A stretch of DNA of 33,798 nucleotides, taken from contig JACOUE010000029.1 of assembly GCA_016178045.1 (NCBI GenBank), positions 1 to 33,798 on the forward strand, written 5' to 3'. Each line of letters begins with the position of its first letter. Position 1 is the stretch's first letter. The notes below the pieces were generated by a model, which ran no database searches, was not told the origin of the DNA, and worked only from the letters and a program-made list of their open reading frames with translations. This stretch comes from Chloroflexota bacterium. Its GTDB lineage: Bacteria; Chloroflexota; Dehalococcoidia; SM23-28-2; JACOUE01. This document shows, in pieces, positions 1-7,886 of this stretch. The translations under genes were made by a program, and so were the position numbers.

Positions 1-1
1 C

Positions 2-691
2 CTGTCCAGGCAAGATGCCTTCGTGACGAAGATCGCGGTAAGCGCGAGTGGCGATCCTTTCGCCTTCTTGACGCCGCAGCCGACGTCAACCAGCACACGG
101 ACGGCCACCAGCACGCCCACCGCCACGGCCACACCCACCCCGACGCCCACGGCGACTCCTAGTCCCACACCCGCGCCCACCGCCACACCTGCGCCTACCC
201 CGTGCCCCACCGCTACCACCACACCCACAGCCACACCTACGGCCACACCCACGCATCAGGGCGACGCCGCGATCATCCGCATCAACGCGCCTCAGTCCAT
301 CTTCGGCCAGACCAAGCCGGACACCAAGGATATCCACGTCCGCATCCAGAACCAGAGCGACCACACCGAGACCATCGGCGTCTACATGGACATCACCGCC
401 CCCAGCGGCTGCACGCCTAACGGCCGCATCATGCAGACCAGCGTGACGCTGAGCCCAGGCCAGAGGACCAACGTCTTCACCACCCAGGTCTTCGACTGCG
501 TCAACCAGGCCTCGGCCGCCGGGCAGAGGTACACCCTCGTCGCCGTGGCCGACGTCCACAACGACGACCTAGCGTCCTGCCCGCCCGGCAGCCTCCAGGG
601 CCTGGCCTGCTTCAACGCTCTGGCCGACGACGACACGGATGACTCGGACAACCGCAAGACCCGCACCTGCTGCCATGTCCCCCCGCCGTGA
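2..691 (+). CDS. C-terminal part of exported SBBP-type beta-propeller protein (5' truncated by window edge)
   Basis: The reading frame is open to the first base of the window, and its first visible residues (SRQDAFVTKI then SASGDPFAF) resemble one blade of SBBP beta-propeller repeats, so the GTG at 23 is probably internal and the gene starts upstream. About 45 residues of Thr/Pro/Ala-rich linker follow. The end is a roughly 130-residue beta-rich domain (from IIRINAPQSIFG) with paired Cys residues, similar in feel to Ig/CARDB-like adhesion modules. The tail is acidic and then Cys-containing (KTRTCCHVPPP). Its likely place is outside the cell or on the surface. The specific function is unknown, and the SBBP assignment rests on one partial repeat. 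Confidence 0.6.
   Translation: MSRQDAFVTKIAVSASGDPFAFLTPQPTSTSTRTATSTPTATATPTPTPTATPSPTPAPTATPAPTPCPTATTTPTATPTATPTHQGDAAIIRINAPQSIFGQTKPDTKDIHVRIQNQSDHTETIGVYMDITAPSGCTPNGRIMQTSVTLSPGQRTNVFTTQVFDCVNQASAAGQRYTLVAVADVHNDDLASCPPGSLQGLACFNALADDDTDDSDNRKTRTCCHVPPP
84..255 (+). repeat. Low-complexity ACC/CCC-rich tandem codon repeat encoding a Thr/Pro/Ala linker
   Basis: The stretch is built from imperfect tandem units of the type ACNCCNACN, giving repeating TP, TAT and PTPTPTAT residues. It encodes the linker between the propeller end and the C-terminal domain of the flanking gene. Such linkers are common in exported Chloroflexota and actinobacterial proteins and are prone to slippage. Confidence 0.7.
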
Positions 692-1009
692 GCGCCCCAG
701 CACGGGCCGCACCATCTTCGTCCAGTACATCACAAGACCACCGCCGGCAACCCCTACACCTACCGCCGCCAGCCCGCGCCGCCTCCCCCTTCCCCCTCGT
801 CCCCTTTTACCCTAAGATATGAGCGTGAGCCCGCCGGTTCTCCGCCCGGTGTCCCCGCCCGCAAAACAATCAAGCGCAACCCCCTCACACCCTATCTGGA
901 ACCTGCCCCAAAACCGCAAAACCGCCGCTAACAAGCAAACCCCGGATACGAACCACCCCGCTCAATCAAGCCCGGCTCTAGCTTCTCGGCTCCTGGTTCT
1001 CTCCCCGCC
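692..1009. other. Intergenic region, no convincing gene
   Basis: About 320 bases separate the propeller gene from purB. The first half is C-rich and the second half (about 860-960) is richer in A than the rest of the window. A 64-codon Pro/Ser-rich frame from 819 ends in an ATGA overlap with purB, but its composition is low-complexity and no Shine-Dalgarno sequence precedes it. No hairpin terminator or known riboswitch was recognised. The purB promoter presumably lies here; a TAAGAT at 813-818 is the only -10-like match and has no good -35. Confidence 0.4.
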
Positions 1010-2299
1010 ATGATCCCCCGTTACACCCGGCCCCAGATGGGCCGCGTCTGGTCCGACCAGCACAAGCTCGAGAGGTGGCTCCAGGTCGAAGTCGCCGTCT
1101 GCGAGGCCTGGGCCGAACTGGGCCGCATCCCCAACCAGGCCCTCGAGCCCATCCGCCGCGCCCGCGTCGACCCCGAGGCCTGGGCCCGCCACGAGCGGGA
1201 GATGCACCACGACTTCAACGCCTTCCTCCGCGCCCTCGCCGACTCCCTGGGCGAGCAGTCCCGCTACGTCCACCTGGGCCTCACCTCCTACGACGTCGAG
1301 GACACCGCCCTGAGCCTCCGCCTCCGCGAAGCCGCCGACCTCTTGGAGGAGGACCTGCGCCTCCTCGCCGGCGCCGTTGAGCAGCGCGCCCGCGAGCACA
1401 AGGACACCCTGACGATCGGCCGCACCCACGGCGTCCACGCCGAGCCCACCACCTTCGGCCTAAAGCTGACCCTCTGGCTGGACGAGCTCCGCCGCCACCA
1501 GCGGCGGCTGGCCCAGACGAAGGAGAGCGTGAGCGTCGGCAAGATCAGCGGCGCCGTCGGCACCCACGCCACCGTCCCGCCGGAGGTGGAGGAGAAAGTC
1601 TGCGCCCGCCTCGGCCTCGCCGTCGCCCCCGTCTCCGACCAGGTGCTCGCCCGCGACCGCCACGCCGGGTTCATCGCCACCCTGGCGCTCATTGCGGCTT
1701 CGCTGGAGAAGTTCGCCACGGAGATACGCCATCTCCAGCGCACCGAAGTGCTCGAGGCGGAGGAGCCGTTCGAGGAAGGGCAGACCGGCTCCTCGGCCAT
1801 GCCCCACAAGCGCAACCCGGAGAAGTGCGAGCGCATCTGCGGCCTCGCCCGACTCTTCCGCGGCTACACCGTGACCGCCCTAGACAACGTCGCCCTCTGG
1901 CACGAGCGCGACATCTCACACTCTTCGGCGGAGCGCGTCATCCTGCCGGACGCCTGCATCGCCCTGGACTACATGCTGGACCTGTTCACCATGATCGTGC
2001 GCGGCCTCCAGGTCTACCCGGAGCGCATGCGCGAGAACCTGGAGCTGACCCAGGGCCTCGTCTTCTCCCAGCGCGTCCTCCTCGCCCTGGTCGAAAAGGG
2101 GCTATCGCGGCAGGAGGCGTACCAGCTGGTGCAGCGCAACGCTATGGTCGCCTGGCGCGAGCGCCGCCCCTTCCTCGACCTGCTCTGCGACGACACGGAC
2201 GTGATGGCCCGTATCTCCCGCGACGAGCTGGCCCAGCTCTTCGACTACAACTACTACCTGCGCTACGTGGACGTGACGTTCGAAAGGCTGGGGCTATGA
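1010..2299 (+). CDS. purB: Adenylosuccinate lyase
   Basis: This 429-residue fumarase/aspartase-superfamily lyase acts twice in purine synthesis, cleaving SAICAR to AICAR and adenylosuccinate to AMP, both releasing fumarate. The N-terminus [10 protein letters not shown] is typical of bacterial PurB. Visible motifs are TSYDVEDTA, the histidine motif [14 protein letters not shown] near residue 142, and the superfamily signature [11 protein letters not shown] near residue 262, which holds the catalytic serine loop. Length fits the family. The ATG at 1010 has no clear Shine-Dalgarno sequence. The stop overlaps the purC start (ATGA), so the two are translationally coupled. Confidence 0.97.
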   Translation: MIPRYTRPQMGRVWSDQHKLERWLQVEVAVCEAWAELGRIPNQALEPIRRARVDPEAWARHEREMHHDFNAFLRALADSLGEQSRYVHLGLTSYDVEDTALSLRLREAADLLEEDLRLLAGAVEQRAREHKDTLTIGRTHGVHAEPTTFGLKLTLWLDELRRHQRRLAQTKESVSVGKISGAVGTHATVPPEVEEKVCARLGLAVAPVSDQVLARDRHAGFIATLALIAASLEKFATEIRHLQRTEVLEAEEPFEEGQTGSSAMPHKRNPEKCERICGLARLFRGYTVTALDNVALWHERDISHSSAERVILPDACIALDYMLDLFTMIVRGLQVYPERMRENLELTQGLVFSQRVLLALVEKGLSRQEAYQLVQRNAMVAWRERRPFLDLLCDDTDVMARISRDELAQLFDYNYYLRYVDVTFERLGL

Positions 2300-3192
2300 C
2301 CACCGTCCTCATGGACACCGCCGTCGACCTGCCGCTCTACCGCCGCGGCAAGGTGCGCGATACGTACGACCTGGGCGACAAGCTCCTCATCGTCGCCACG
2401 GACCGCATCTCCGCCTTCGACGTCGTCCTCCCCAACGGCATCCCCGACAAGGGGCTGGTCCTCACCCAGCTCTCCGCCTTCTGGTTCGAACGTACCGCCG
2501 AAGTCGTACCCAACCACTTCATCCGCCTCGTGGACGGCACCCGCGTCGAAGGGCTGGGCGTAGATCTGCCGCGAGAATTCGCCGGCCGGGCTATGCTCGT
2601 GCGGAAGGCGGTTCGGGTCGAGGCGGAGTGCGTAGTGCGTGGCTACCTGTCGGGCTCCGGCTGGGCGGAGTACCAGGGTAAGGGCTCTGTCTGCGGCGTC
2701 AGGCTCCCCCGCGGGCTGGAGGAGAGCCAGGAGCTGCCGGAGCCTATCTTCACCCCTACCACCAAGGCGGAGGTGGGCCACGACCTGCCGCTGACCTGGG
2801 AGGAGACGGTCGACCTCGTAGGTCTGCGGGCGGCCACGGCCGTAAAGCTACGCAGCCTCGCTCTCTACCGCTACGGCCGCGACTACGCCCGCGAGCGGGG
2901 CATCATCATCGCCGACACGAAGTTCGAGTTCGGCTGGCACGAGGACGAGCTCATCGTCATCGACGAGGTCCTGACCCCCGACTCCAGCCGCTTCTGGCCC
3001 GCCGACCAGTACAAGCTCGGCGGACCGCAGCCCAGCTTCGATAAGCAGTTCGTGCGCGACTGGCTGACCAGCAGCGGCTGGAACCGGGAGCCGCCGCCGC
3101 CGGCGCTGCCGGCGGACGTGGTGGCGAAGACGGCCGAGACGTACCGCGAGGCGTTCTACCGCCTTACCGGCCAGGAGCTGATTCGCCCCTAG
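2296..3192 (+). CDS. purC: Phosphoribosylaminoimidazole-succinocarboxamide (SAICAR) synthase
   Basis: This 298-residue ATP-dependent ligase joins CAIR and aspartate to give SAICAR, the substrate of the PurB encoded just upstream. The N-terminus carries the [11 protein letters not shown] nucleotide-binding segment. Further motifs are [13 protein letters not shown], the [13 protein letters not shown] segment and the C-terminal signature [10 protein letters not shown] followed by [13 protein letters not shown]. The same frame is open upstream to 1825, but that stretch only mirrors purB in another phase. The ATG at 2296 gives the family length and the ATGA overlap with purB. The protein resembles the longer, yeast-like PurC form. 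Confidence 0.96.
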   Translation: MTTVLMDTAVDLPLYRRGKVRDTYDLGDKLLIVATDRISAFDVVLPNGIPDKGLVLTQLSAFWFERTAEVVPNHFIRLVDGTRVEGLGVDLPREFAGRAMLVRKAVRVEAECVVRGYLSGSGWAEYQGKGSVCGVRLPRGLEESQELPEPIFTPTTKAEVGHDLPLTWEETVDLVGLRAATAVKLRSLALYRYGRDYARERGIIIADTKFEFGWHEDELIVIDEVLTPDSSRFWPADQYKLGGPQPSFDKQFVRDWLTSSGWNREPPPPALPADVVAKTAETYREAFYRLTGQELIRP

Positions 3193-3205
3193 CAGGAGGG
3201 AGCCC

Positions 3206-3751
3206 ATGGTCCAGCAGGACGAACTAACGCAGCAGGCGCTCTCTTACATGCGGTACCAGGGCGCGAAGACCCTGGACGACCTCGCCGCCCTGATGGAGCG
3301 TACGGCCGCCGATTGCACCCGCTGCCTCGAGGCCATGAGCGAGGAGCAGGCTTCCTTCAAGCCTTCCCTGAGCGGAGCTGAAGGGCCTGGCGAAGAATGG
3401 TCGGTGAAGGAGGTGCTCGGTCACCTCCTGAACTCCATGGAATTAGCAGATGAGAGGATTGCTGACCTGGCGGCCAGCAGGGGACCGCGGCCGTTCGCTG
3501 ATATAAGCGCCCCTTCCCGGCCCGAGCGGTCCATCGACGAGTTGCGAAGGGCCCTCACTCGGCTCTGGGAGGAGACCATCCGGCTCGTGGCCTCCCTGCC
3601 GGAGGAGGCAAGCGTTGACGGCACCTGGGAGCACCCCACGTTTGGGCCCCTGAATTACCGCGAGCTCATCGCCTTTCAGCGCATCCACGCCCTCGATCAC
3701 GTCCAGCAGATCGAGAAGATCAAGGCCGACCCGGCCTATCCGAAGGTGTAA
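3206..3751 (+). CDS. DinB-like four-helix-bundle protein
   Basis: This 181-residue protein has the DinB/YfiT-like metal-dependent hydrolase-superfamily pattern: helical throughout, a first metal histidine in WSVKEVLGHLLNSM (around residue 72) and the terminal HxxxH in RIHALDHVQQI (around residues 162-166). Family members include mycothiol- and bacillithiol-dependent transferases, but most are uncharacterised, so no substrate can be given. A clear AGGAGG lies ahead of the ATG. The gene sits 13 nt after purC and its stop directly abuts the purS start, so it is co-transcribed with purine genes. A link to purine synthesis is not known. Confidence 0.8.
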   Translation: MVQQDELTQQALSYMRYQGAKTLDDLAALMERTAADCTRCLEAMSEEQASFKPSLSGAEGPGEEWSVKEVLGHLLNSMELADERIADLAASRGPRPFADISAPSRPERSIDELRRALTRLWEETIRLVASLPEEASVDGTWEHPTFGPLNYRELIAFQRIHALDHVQQIEKIKADPAYPKV

Positions 3752-4003
3752 ATGTTCCTCGCCCGCGTCTACGTCACCCTCAAGCCCACGGTGAACGACC
3801 CGCAGGGCCTCACGATCCGCGGTGCCCTCCACTCGCTGGGGTTCAGCGGCGTCGAGTCGGTGCGGGCGGGCAAGTACATGGAGATCCATCTGAACAGCGG
3901 CGACCGCAAGGAGGCTGAGCAGCAGCTGGCGGAGATGTGCCGCAAGCTCCTCGCCAACCCGGTGATCGAGGAGTTCCGCTTCGAGCTGGAAGAGCTCGGC
4001 TAG
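3752..4003 (+). CDS. purS: Phosphoribosylformylglycinamidine synthase subunit PurS
   Basis: This 83-residue ferredoxin-like protein matches PurS in length and motifs: ARVYVTLKPTVNDPQGLTIRGALHSLGF at the start, then the VRAGKYMEI strand and a C-terminal VIEEFRFEL strand. PurS dimers bridge PurQ and PurL in the multi-subunit FGAR amidotransferase of Gram-positive-type bacteria, so those partners must be encoded elsewhere because the next genes belong to histidine synthesis. The ATG follows the TAA of the preceding gene without a gap. No separate Shine-Dalgarno sequence is obvious, and translational coupling is likely. Confidence 0.93.
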   Translation: MFLARVYVTLKPTVNDPQGLTIRGALHSLGFSGVESVRAGKYMEIHLNSGDRKEAEQQLAEMCRKLLANPVIEEFRFELEELG

Positions 4004-4030
4004 TCGCCCGGCCAGAGTATATCACCAGTC

Positions 4031-4051
4031 ACTCTCAGCGAAGCTGAGAGT
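4031..4051. terminator. Perfect hairpin between convergent purS and hisB
   Basis: ACTCTCAGC (4031-4039) and GCTGAGAGT (4043-4051) form a 9-bp perfect stem with a 3-nt loop. It lies in the 97-bp gap between two convergent operons, where a bidirectional terminator is expected. There is no strong U-tract on either side, so termination efficiency is uncertain. Confidence 0.5.
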
Positions 4052-4060
4052 CTAGGCCAA

Positions 4061-4100
4061 TGCCGAGATGGTTCGCTCCGCTCAGTATGACAGAATGAGG
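4061..4100. repeat. Possible dispersed intergenic repeat element (TTCGCTCCGCTCA...ATGACA type)
   Basis: The stretch contains TTCGCTCCGCTCAGTATGAC followed by AGAATGAG. From memory, very similar strings of the form 'TTCGCTNCGCTCNGNATGACA' recur between genes in many unrelated bacterial draft genomes. Only one copy is present in this window, so repetition cannot be shown here. It sits next to the hairpin at 4031-4051, between convergent genes, a common location for such elements. Confidence 0.35.
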
Positions 4101-4718
4101 CTAGAGTACTTCCTTGGTGCTCGGGATCTCGCCCGCTATCCGCTCGTCGATGCGCACGGCGTCGGCCAGGGCCCGAGCCAGCGCCTTGAACACGGCCTCC
4201 GCCCGGTGGTGGTCGTTGTCGCCGGCGAGCAGCCGTACGTGCAGGTTCAGCCGCCCCTCGTTGGCGAAGGCCGACAGCAAATGCTCGATGTCCTCCGTGG
4301 GCAGCCCCCCAACCTCGTCACGGTCGAACGCCAGGTCGATGCTGCCGTAGCCGCGGCCGCTGAGGTCGATGGCGACGAGGGCCAGCGCCTCGTCCAGGGG
4401 CACCACGGCGTGGCCGAAGCGCGTGACCCCTCGCCGCTCGCCCAGCGCCTCCGATAGTGCCCTCCCCAAAGCCAGCCCCACATCCTCCACCAGGTGGTGC
4501 GGGTCCCGCTCGATGTCACCGCTCGCCCCTACCGTAAGGTCGAACAGGCTGTGGCGGGAGAGCTGCTCCAGGAGGTGGTCAAGCATACCGATGCCCGTCG
4601 AGACCTTGTAGCGGCCGGTGCCGTCCAGGGTCAGCTCGACGGCCACCCGGGTCTCGCGCGTCTCCCGGTTGACGACACCCTGCCGGGGGCGCTGCTTATT
4701 TGCCAACGCCCGCTCCAA
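4101..4718 (-). CDS. hisB: Imidazoleglycerol-phosphate dehydratase
   Basis: This dehydratase makes imidazole acetol-phosphate from IGP, the sixth step of histidine synthesis. It is the single-domain form (about 200 residues) without the N-terminal histidinol-phosphatase domain of enterobacterial HisB. Metal-ligand motifs are visible: GMLDHLLEQLSRHS, DPHHLVEDVG and, in the second half, EDIEHLLSAFA and GDNDHHRAEAVFKA. The longest frame begins with TTG at 4718, 23 nt inside hisC. TTG at 4706 is preceded by GGAG at a good distance and would give 201 residues, so it may be the true start. It is the last gene of the his operon here. Confidence 0.95.
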   Translation of the reverse strand: MERALANKQRPRQGVVNRETRETRVAVELTLDGTGRYKVSTGIGMLDHLLEQLSRHSLFDLTVGASGDIERDPHHLVEDVGLALGRALSEALGERRGVTRFGHAVVPLDEALALVAIDLSGRGYGSIDLAFDRDEVGGLPTEDIEHLLSAFANEGRLNLHVRLLAGDNDHHRAEAVFKALARALADAVRIDERIAGEIPSTKEVL

Positions 4719-5796
4719 TCTCCCTCAGCGCCGCCACCAGCCGGCCGGTATCTTCCGGCCTGCCGACGCTGATGCGCAGGAAGCGTCGTAACTCCGGCGT
4801 ATCGAAGTGGCGGATGATGATCCCCTTCTGCCGGAGCCGGCGCCACACGTCTTGCGCGTCCGGGCCGTTCACCTCACACAGCAAAAAGTTCGCCCGCGAG
4901 GGCAGCGGCCGCAGCCAGCCCAGGGCCGAGAGCATCTCGGACAGGCGCGCGCGCTCCCCGACGATGAGGCAGACGCGCTCCATGAGCACGCCCTTCGCTC
5001 CCAGCGAGGCCAGTACCGCCGCCTGGGCGGCCACGTTCACGTTGTACGGCATCTTGATCTTGTGCATCAGCTCGGCCACGGGCTTGGGAAAGACCCCATA
5101 GCCGAAGCGCAGGCCAGCCAGCCCCGCCCACTTACTGAACGTGCGCAGCACGATGAGGTTATCGCGCTCTGGCACCAGCGGGACGAAAGAGTCATCGGCG
5201 AACTCGGCGTACGCCTCGTCGATGACCACGACGGCGTCGCCGCTGAGGAGGCGGTCGAGCTCCTCCCGCGAGAGGGGGTTGCCCGTGGGGTTGTTGGGGG
5301 AGGCGAGGAAGAGCAGTTTGGAGCCGTCGCGAAGGGCAGAGGTCATCTCCGGAAGGTCGAGCCCGAAGTCAGGACGCCGCGCCACCTCTACGACGCGCGC
5401 GCCGTAGATGGCGGCAACGAAGGCGTATATCCCGAAGGTGGGCGGCGCTGTCACCACGGCGTCGTGCGCCTCCAGGAACAGCCGGCCGGCGAGGTCCAGC
5501 AGTTCGTCGGAGCCGTTGCCGCAGACGATGTGCCCGGCGTCCACGCCTACGTACTCGGCCAAGGCCTGCCTCACCTCCCGCTGGTGGGGATCGGAGTAGA
5601 TGTGATAGTAGGGATAACGGGCGAGGGCCTCCTGGACGCCGGAAGCGGGCCCGTACGGGTTCTCGTTGCCGTCCAGCTTGACGATCTGCTCTTCCGGTAT
5701 GCCCAGCTCGCGCGCCAGCACGTCCACCGGCTCGATCGCCTCATACGACGGCATATTCCTCAAGTCTTGCCGTACACTCCGCAGCACGTCGTACAA
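4696..5796 (-). CDS. hisC: Histidinol-phosphate aminotransferase
   Basis: This 366-residue fold-type I PLP enzyme transaminates imidazole acetol-phosphate to histidinol-phosphate. Seen are the substrate segment KLDGNENPYGP, the cofactor motif SPNNPTGNPLS, the Asp/Tyr pair in VIDEAYAEF, the Schiff-base lysine in RTFSKWAGLAGLRFGYG (around residue 222) and the C-terminal arginine motif LRRFLRISVGR. The start is TTG at 5796, one base after the hisD stop, with GGGGGA upstream; an internal ATG before PSYEAIEP would shorten it by 14 residues. It overlaps hisB. Confidence 0.95.
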   Translation of the reverse strand: MYDVLRSVRQDLRNMPSYEAIEPVDVLARELGIPEEQIVKLDGNENPYGPASGVQEALARYPYYHIYSDPHQREVRQALAEYVGVDAGHIVCGNGSDELLDLAGRLFLEAHDAVVTAPPTFGIYAFVAAIYGARVVEVARRPDFGLDLPEMTSALRDGSKLLFLASPNNPTGNPLSREELDRLLSGDAVVVIDEAYAEFADDSFVPLVPERDNLIVLRTFSKWAGLAGLRFGYGVFPKPVAELMHKIKMPYNVNVAAQAAVLASLGAKGVLMERVCLIVGERARLSEMLSALGWLRPLPSRANFLLCEVNGPDAQDVWRRLRQKGIIIRHFDTPELRRFLRISVGRPEDTGRLVAALREIGAGVGK

Positions 5797-5797
5797 G

Positions 5798-7138
5798 CTA
5801 CGTTTCCCCCTTCAGCCGGCGCTCGATAGCCCTGGCGTGACCGGTGAGCCCCTCCGCCCGGGCGATGGCGGCCGCCGCTTTCCCCAGCTTCAGCAGCGAC
5901 GCCGCGTCCAGCCGCACCACGCCCGTCGCCTTCAGGAAGTCACCCACGCCCAACGGCGAGGCGAAGCGGGCGCTGCCGCCGGTGGGCAGGACATGGCTGG
6001 GCCCGGCTGCGTAGTCGCCGAACGACTCGGCCGAGCCGCCGCCCAGGAAGACGCAGCCCGCGTTGCGGACCCTGCCGGCAAGGCGCTCGGGGTCGGCCAC
6101 GTGCAGGCATAAGTGCTCCGGCGCGAACTCGTCGGCCAGCTCTACCGCCTCGTCCAGCTCGTCCACCACTACGATGCCGCCCCGCGCCTCGAGGGACGCG
6201 GCGGCGACGGCCCTGCGCTCCAGCAGTTTGAGCTGGGCCTGGAGCTCCGCCGAGACAGCGCCCGCCAGCGCCTCCGAGGTGGCGACGAGGACGGCCGTGG
6301 CCAGCGCGTCGTGCTCGGCGGCGGCCAGAAGGTCCGCGGCGACCAACGCCGGGTCGGCGCTATCGTCGGCGATGATCAGCGTCTCGGACGGGCCGAACAT
6401 GCCGTCGATACCGACGTAGCCGAACACCTTCTTCTTGGCCAGTGTGACGAAGATGTTCCCGGGCCAGCAGATCTTGTCCACCTTCGGGATCGATTCCGTC
6501 CCGTAGGTGAAGGCGCCGATCGCCTGCGCGCCTCCCGCCCGGTAGACCCGGTCCACCCCCGCAATGTCGGCAGCGACCAGCTTGACGGGCGCGACCGTGC
6601 CGTCGCGGAAGGTAGGCGTGGCGGCGAAGACCTCGGCCACTCCCGCCACCCGCGCCGGTATCGCCGTCATCAGCAGCGTGGAGGGGTAGACGACGCTGGT
6701 GCCCGGCGCGTAGATGCCGACCCGCTGGACCGGCCGTACCGCCTGGCCCAGCCCGCCATCGAGGAAGCTGCGCATCGCGTGCCTCAGCTGCTCCTCGTGG
6801 TAGCCCCGGACGCGCTCGGCGGCCAGTCGCAGCGCCTCGACCAGGCCGGCGTCCACCTGCTCGTACGCCGCCTCGATCTCGCGGCGCGATACCTGGAGAG
6901 TGAGCTTCGCAAGGTCTCCCTCCACGCCGTCGATCCGGCGGTTGTATCGGACGACGGCGGCGTCGCCCTCCTCCCAGACCTCGCGGAGGATGCGCTCCAC
7001 CACCTCCTCGGCGCCCATCTCCGCGCCGAAGACGCGGCGGATGTCCTCGCGTACGGCAGGCGGGAGCTCGGTCGATTCGAGGGCGGCGCGGCGGAGGACG
7101 GTGTTGCGGGCCTCGTCCACCCCACGGGCTATGCGCAC
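5798..7138 (-). CDS. hisD: Histidinol dehydrogenase
   Basis: This 446-residue zinc enzyme oxidises histidinol to histidine in two NAD-dependent steps. Recognisable segments are VQRVGIYAPGTSVVYPS, the GGAQAIGAFTYGT loop, VDKICWPGN, the zinc/catalytic region FGPSETLIIADD with LLAAAEHD, the catalytic EFAPEHLCLH, and GPSHVLPTGG. Length fits the family. The GTG start at 7138 lies inside the last codons of the upstream PLC-like gene and is preceded by AAGGAG, which fixes this start. One base separates its stop from hisC. Confidence 0.97.
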   Translation of the reverse strand: MRIARGVDEARNTVLRRAALESTELPPAVREDIRRVFGAEMGAEEVVERILREVWEEGDAAVVRYNRRIDGVEGDLAKLTLQVSRREIEAAYEQVDAGLVEALRLAAERVRGYHEEQLRHAMRSFLDGGLGQAVRPVQRVGIYAPGTSVVYPSTLLMTAIPARVAGVAEVFAATPTFRDGTVAPVKLVAADIAGVDRVYRAGGAQAIGAFTYGTESIPKVDKICWPGNIFVTLAKKKVFGYVGIDGMFGPSETLIIADDSADPALVAADLLAAAEHDALATAVLVATSEALAGAVSAELQAQLKLLERRAVAAASLEARGGIVVVDELDEAVELADEFAPEHLCLHVADPERLAGRVRNAGCVFLGGGSAESFGDYAAGPSHVLPTGGSARFASPLGVGDFLKATGVVRLDAASLLKLGKAAAAIARAEGLTGHARAIERRLKGET

Positions 7139-7884
7139 AGGTACTCCTTCACCGCCTCTACGCCCCGCGCCAGTGAGTCCTCCATGAAGGCCTGCACCCG
7201 CTCCGGACTCAGGTACTTCACCGTCTCGTCCACCAGGTCCGGCAGGCTCCTGACCAGCTCCGACAGCGCCTCTGGGTCTTCCAGGGCGGGCCCGTTCAGG
7301 TGGCGGGCGGCGGCGTAGCGGAAGCGCTCCCAGTCCGGCGGACGCTGGACGACGTCGACGACGATCTCCCGCCAGCGGCCGACCGTCTCGCCGTCCAGGA
7401 AGTCCACGTCCAGCGCCAGCTCCGCCCGCGTCACCTCGCCCACGATGTGCCCGATCAGGTCGTGGTCGCGCCTCCTGTCCTGGTCGAGGGCGTACTGGAG
7501 GGCGCGGTCCATTACGTTGGCGCGGAGGTCGCCCTTCAGGGGAGACCGCTCTCCGAAGAAGGGGCGGTAGACGTCGCTGATCCAGGTCTCGTCCATGACC
7601 AAGTGCGAGATGTAGCCGGCCACGAAGGAGACGGTGCCGGCGCTAAGGCGGGACGGCTCCGCCAAAGCAGGGTATGCCTGAAGAAGGCCGGCCACGCCGC
7701 TCTGCTCCTCGAAGTGGGCGAGGTCGAAGAAGTGGGTGGCCTTGCGGTCCCAGCGGGTGATGACACGGATGTCCGGCGCGGTGGAGCCCAAGTATAGCGT
7801 TCCCCGCTGCCCATCCAACGCGGGGCTCCGCAGATTCTCGGCGATCTCCTTGGCGACGGCGGTGTGGAGGGCCAGAGGCGGCAT
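7129..7884 (-). CDS. Zinc-dependent phospholipase C-like protein inside the his operon
   Basis: This 251-residue protein matches the zinc-dependent phospholipase C/P1-nuclease-like family (PF00882 type). Candidate metal ligands run in family order: H7 (LHTAV), D38 (GSTAPDI), H51 and H57 (THFFDLAHF), H94 and D98 (GYISHLVMDETW). No signal peptide or membrane segment is seen, so it is probably cytoplasmic, unlike secreted toxins of this family. ATG at 7884 follows the hisG stop by 2 nt and is preceded by AAGGG; a TTG six bases upstream is the alternative. It overlaps hisD by 10 nt. The substrate is unknown; context suggests a phosphoester in histidine metabolism (inference). Confidence 0.75.
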   Translation of the reverse strand: MPPLALHTAVAKEIAENLRSPALDGQRGTLYLGSTAPDIRVITRWDRKATHFFDLAHFEEQSGVAGLLQAYPALAEPSRLSAGTVSFVAGYISHLVMDETWISDVYRPFFGERSPLKGDLRANVMDRALQYALDQDRRRDHDLIGHIVGEVTRAELALDVDFLDGETVGRWREIVVDVVQRPPDWERFRYAAARHLNGPALEDPEALSELVRSLPDLVDETVKYLSPERVQAFMEDSLARGVEAVKEYLCA

Positions 7885-7886
7885 GA

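Noticed and set aside
84-255. CRISPR-like or minisatellite array
   Set aside because: The units are imperfect, lack spacers and are in frame as a Thr/Pro linker within a coding sequence.
819-1013. 64-codon frame ending in ATGA overlap with purB
   Set aside because: It is Pro/Ser/Ala-rich and low-complexity, has no ribosome-binding site and no recognisable motif; the overlap is probably chance.
1825-2295. N-terminal extension of purC
   Set aside because: The stretch is purB read in another phase; the Arg/Pro-rich product is artificial and ATG 2296 gives the family length.
4807-5829. 340-codon open frame opposite hisC
   Set aside because: It is an antisense shadow of hisC with no recognisable domain.
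6113-7318. 401-codon open frame opposite hisD
   Set aside because: It is an antisense shadow of hisD; the minus-strand gene has all family motifs.
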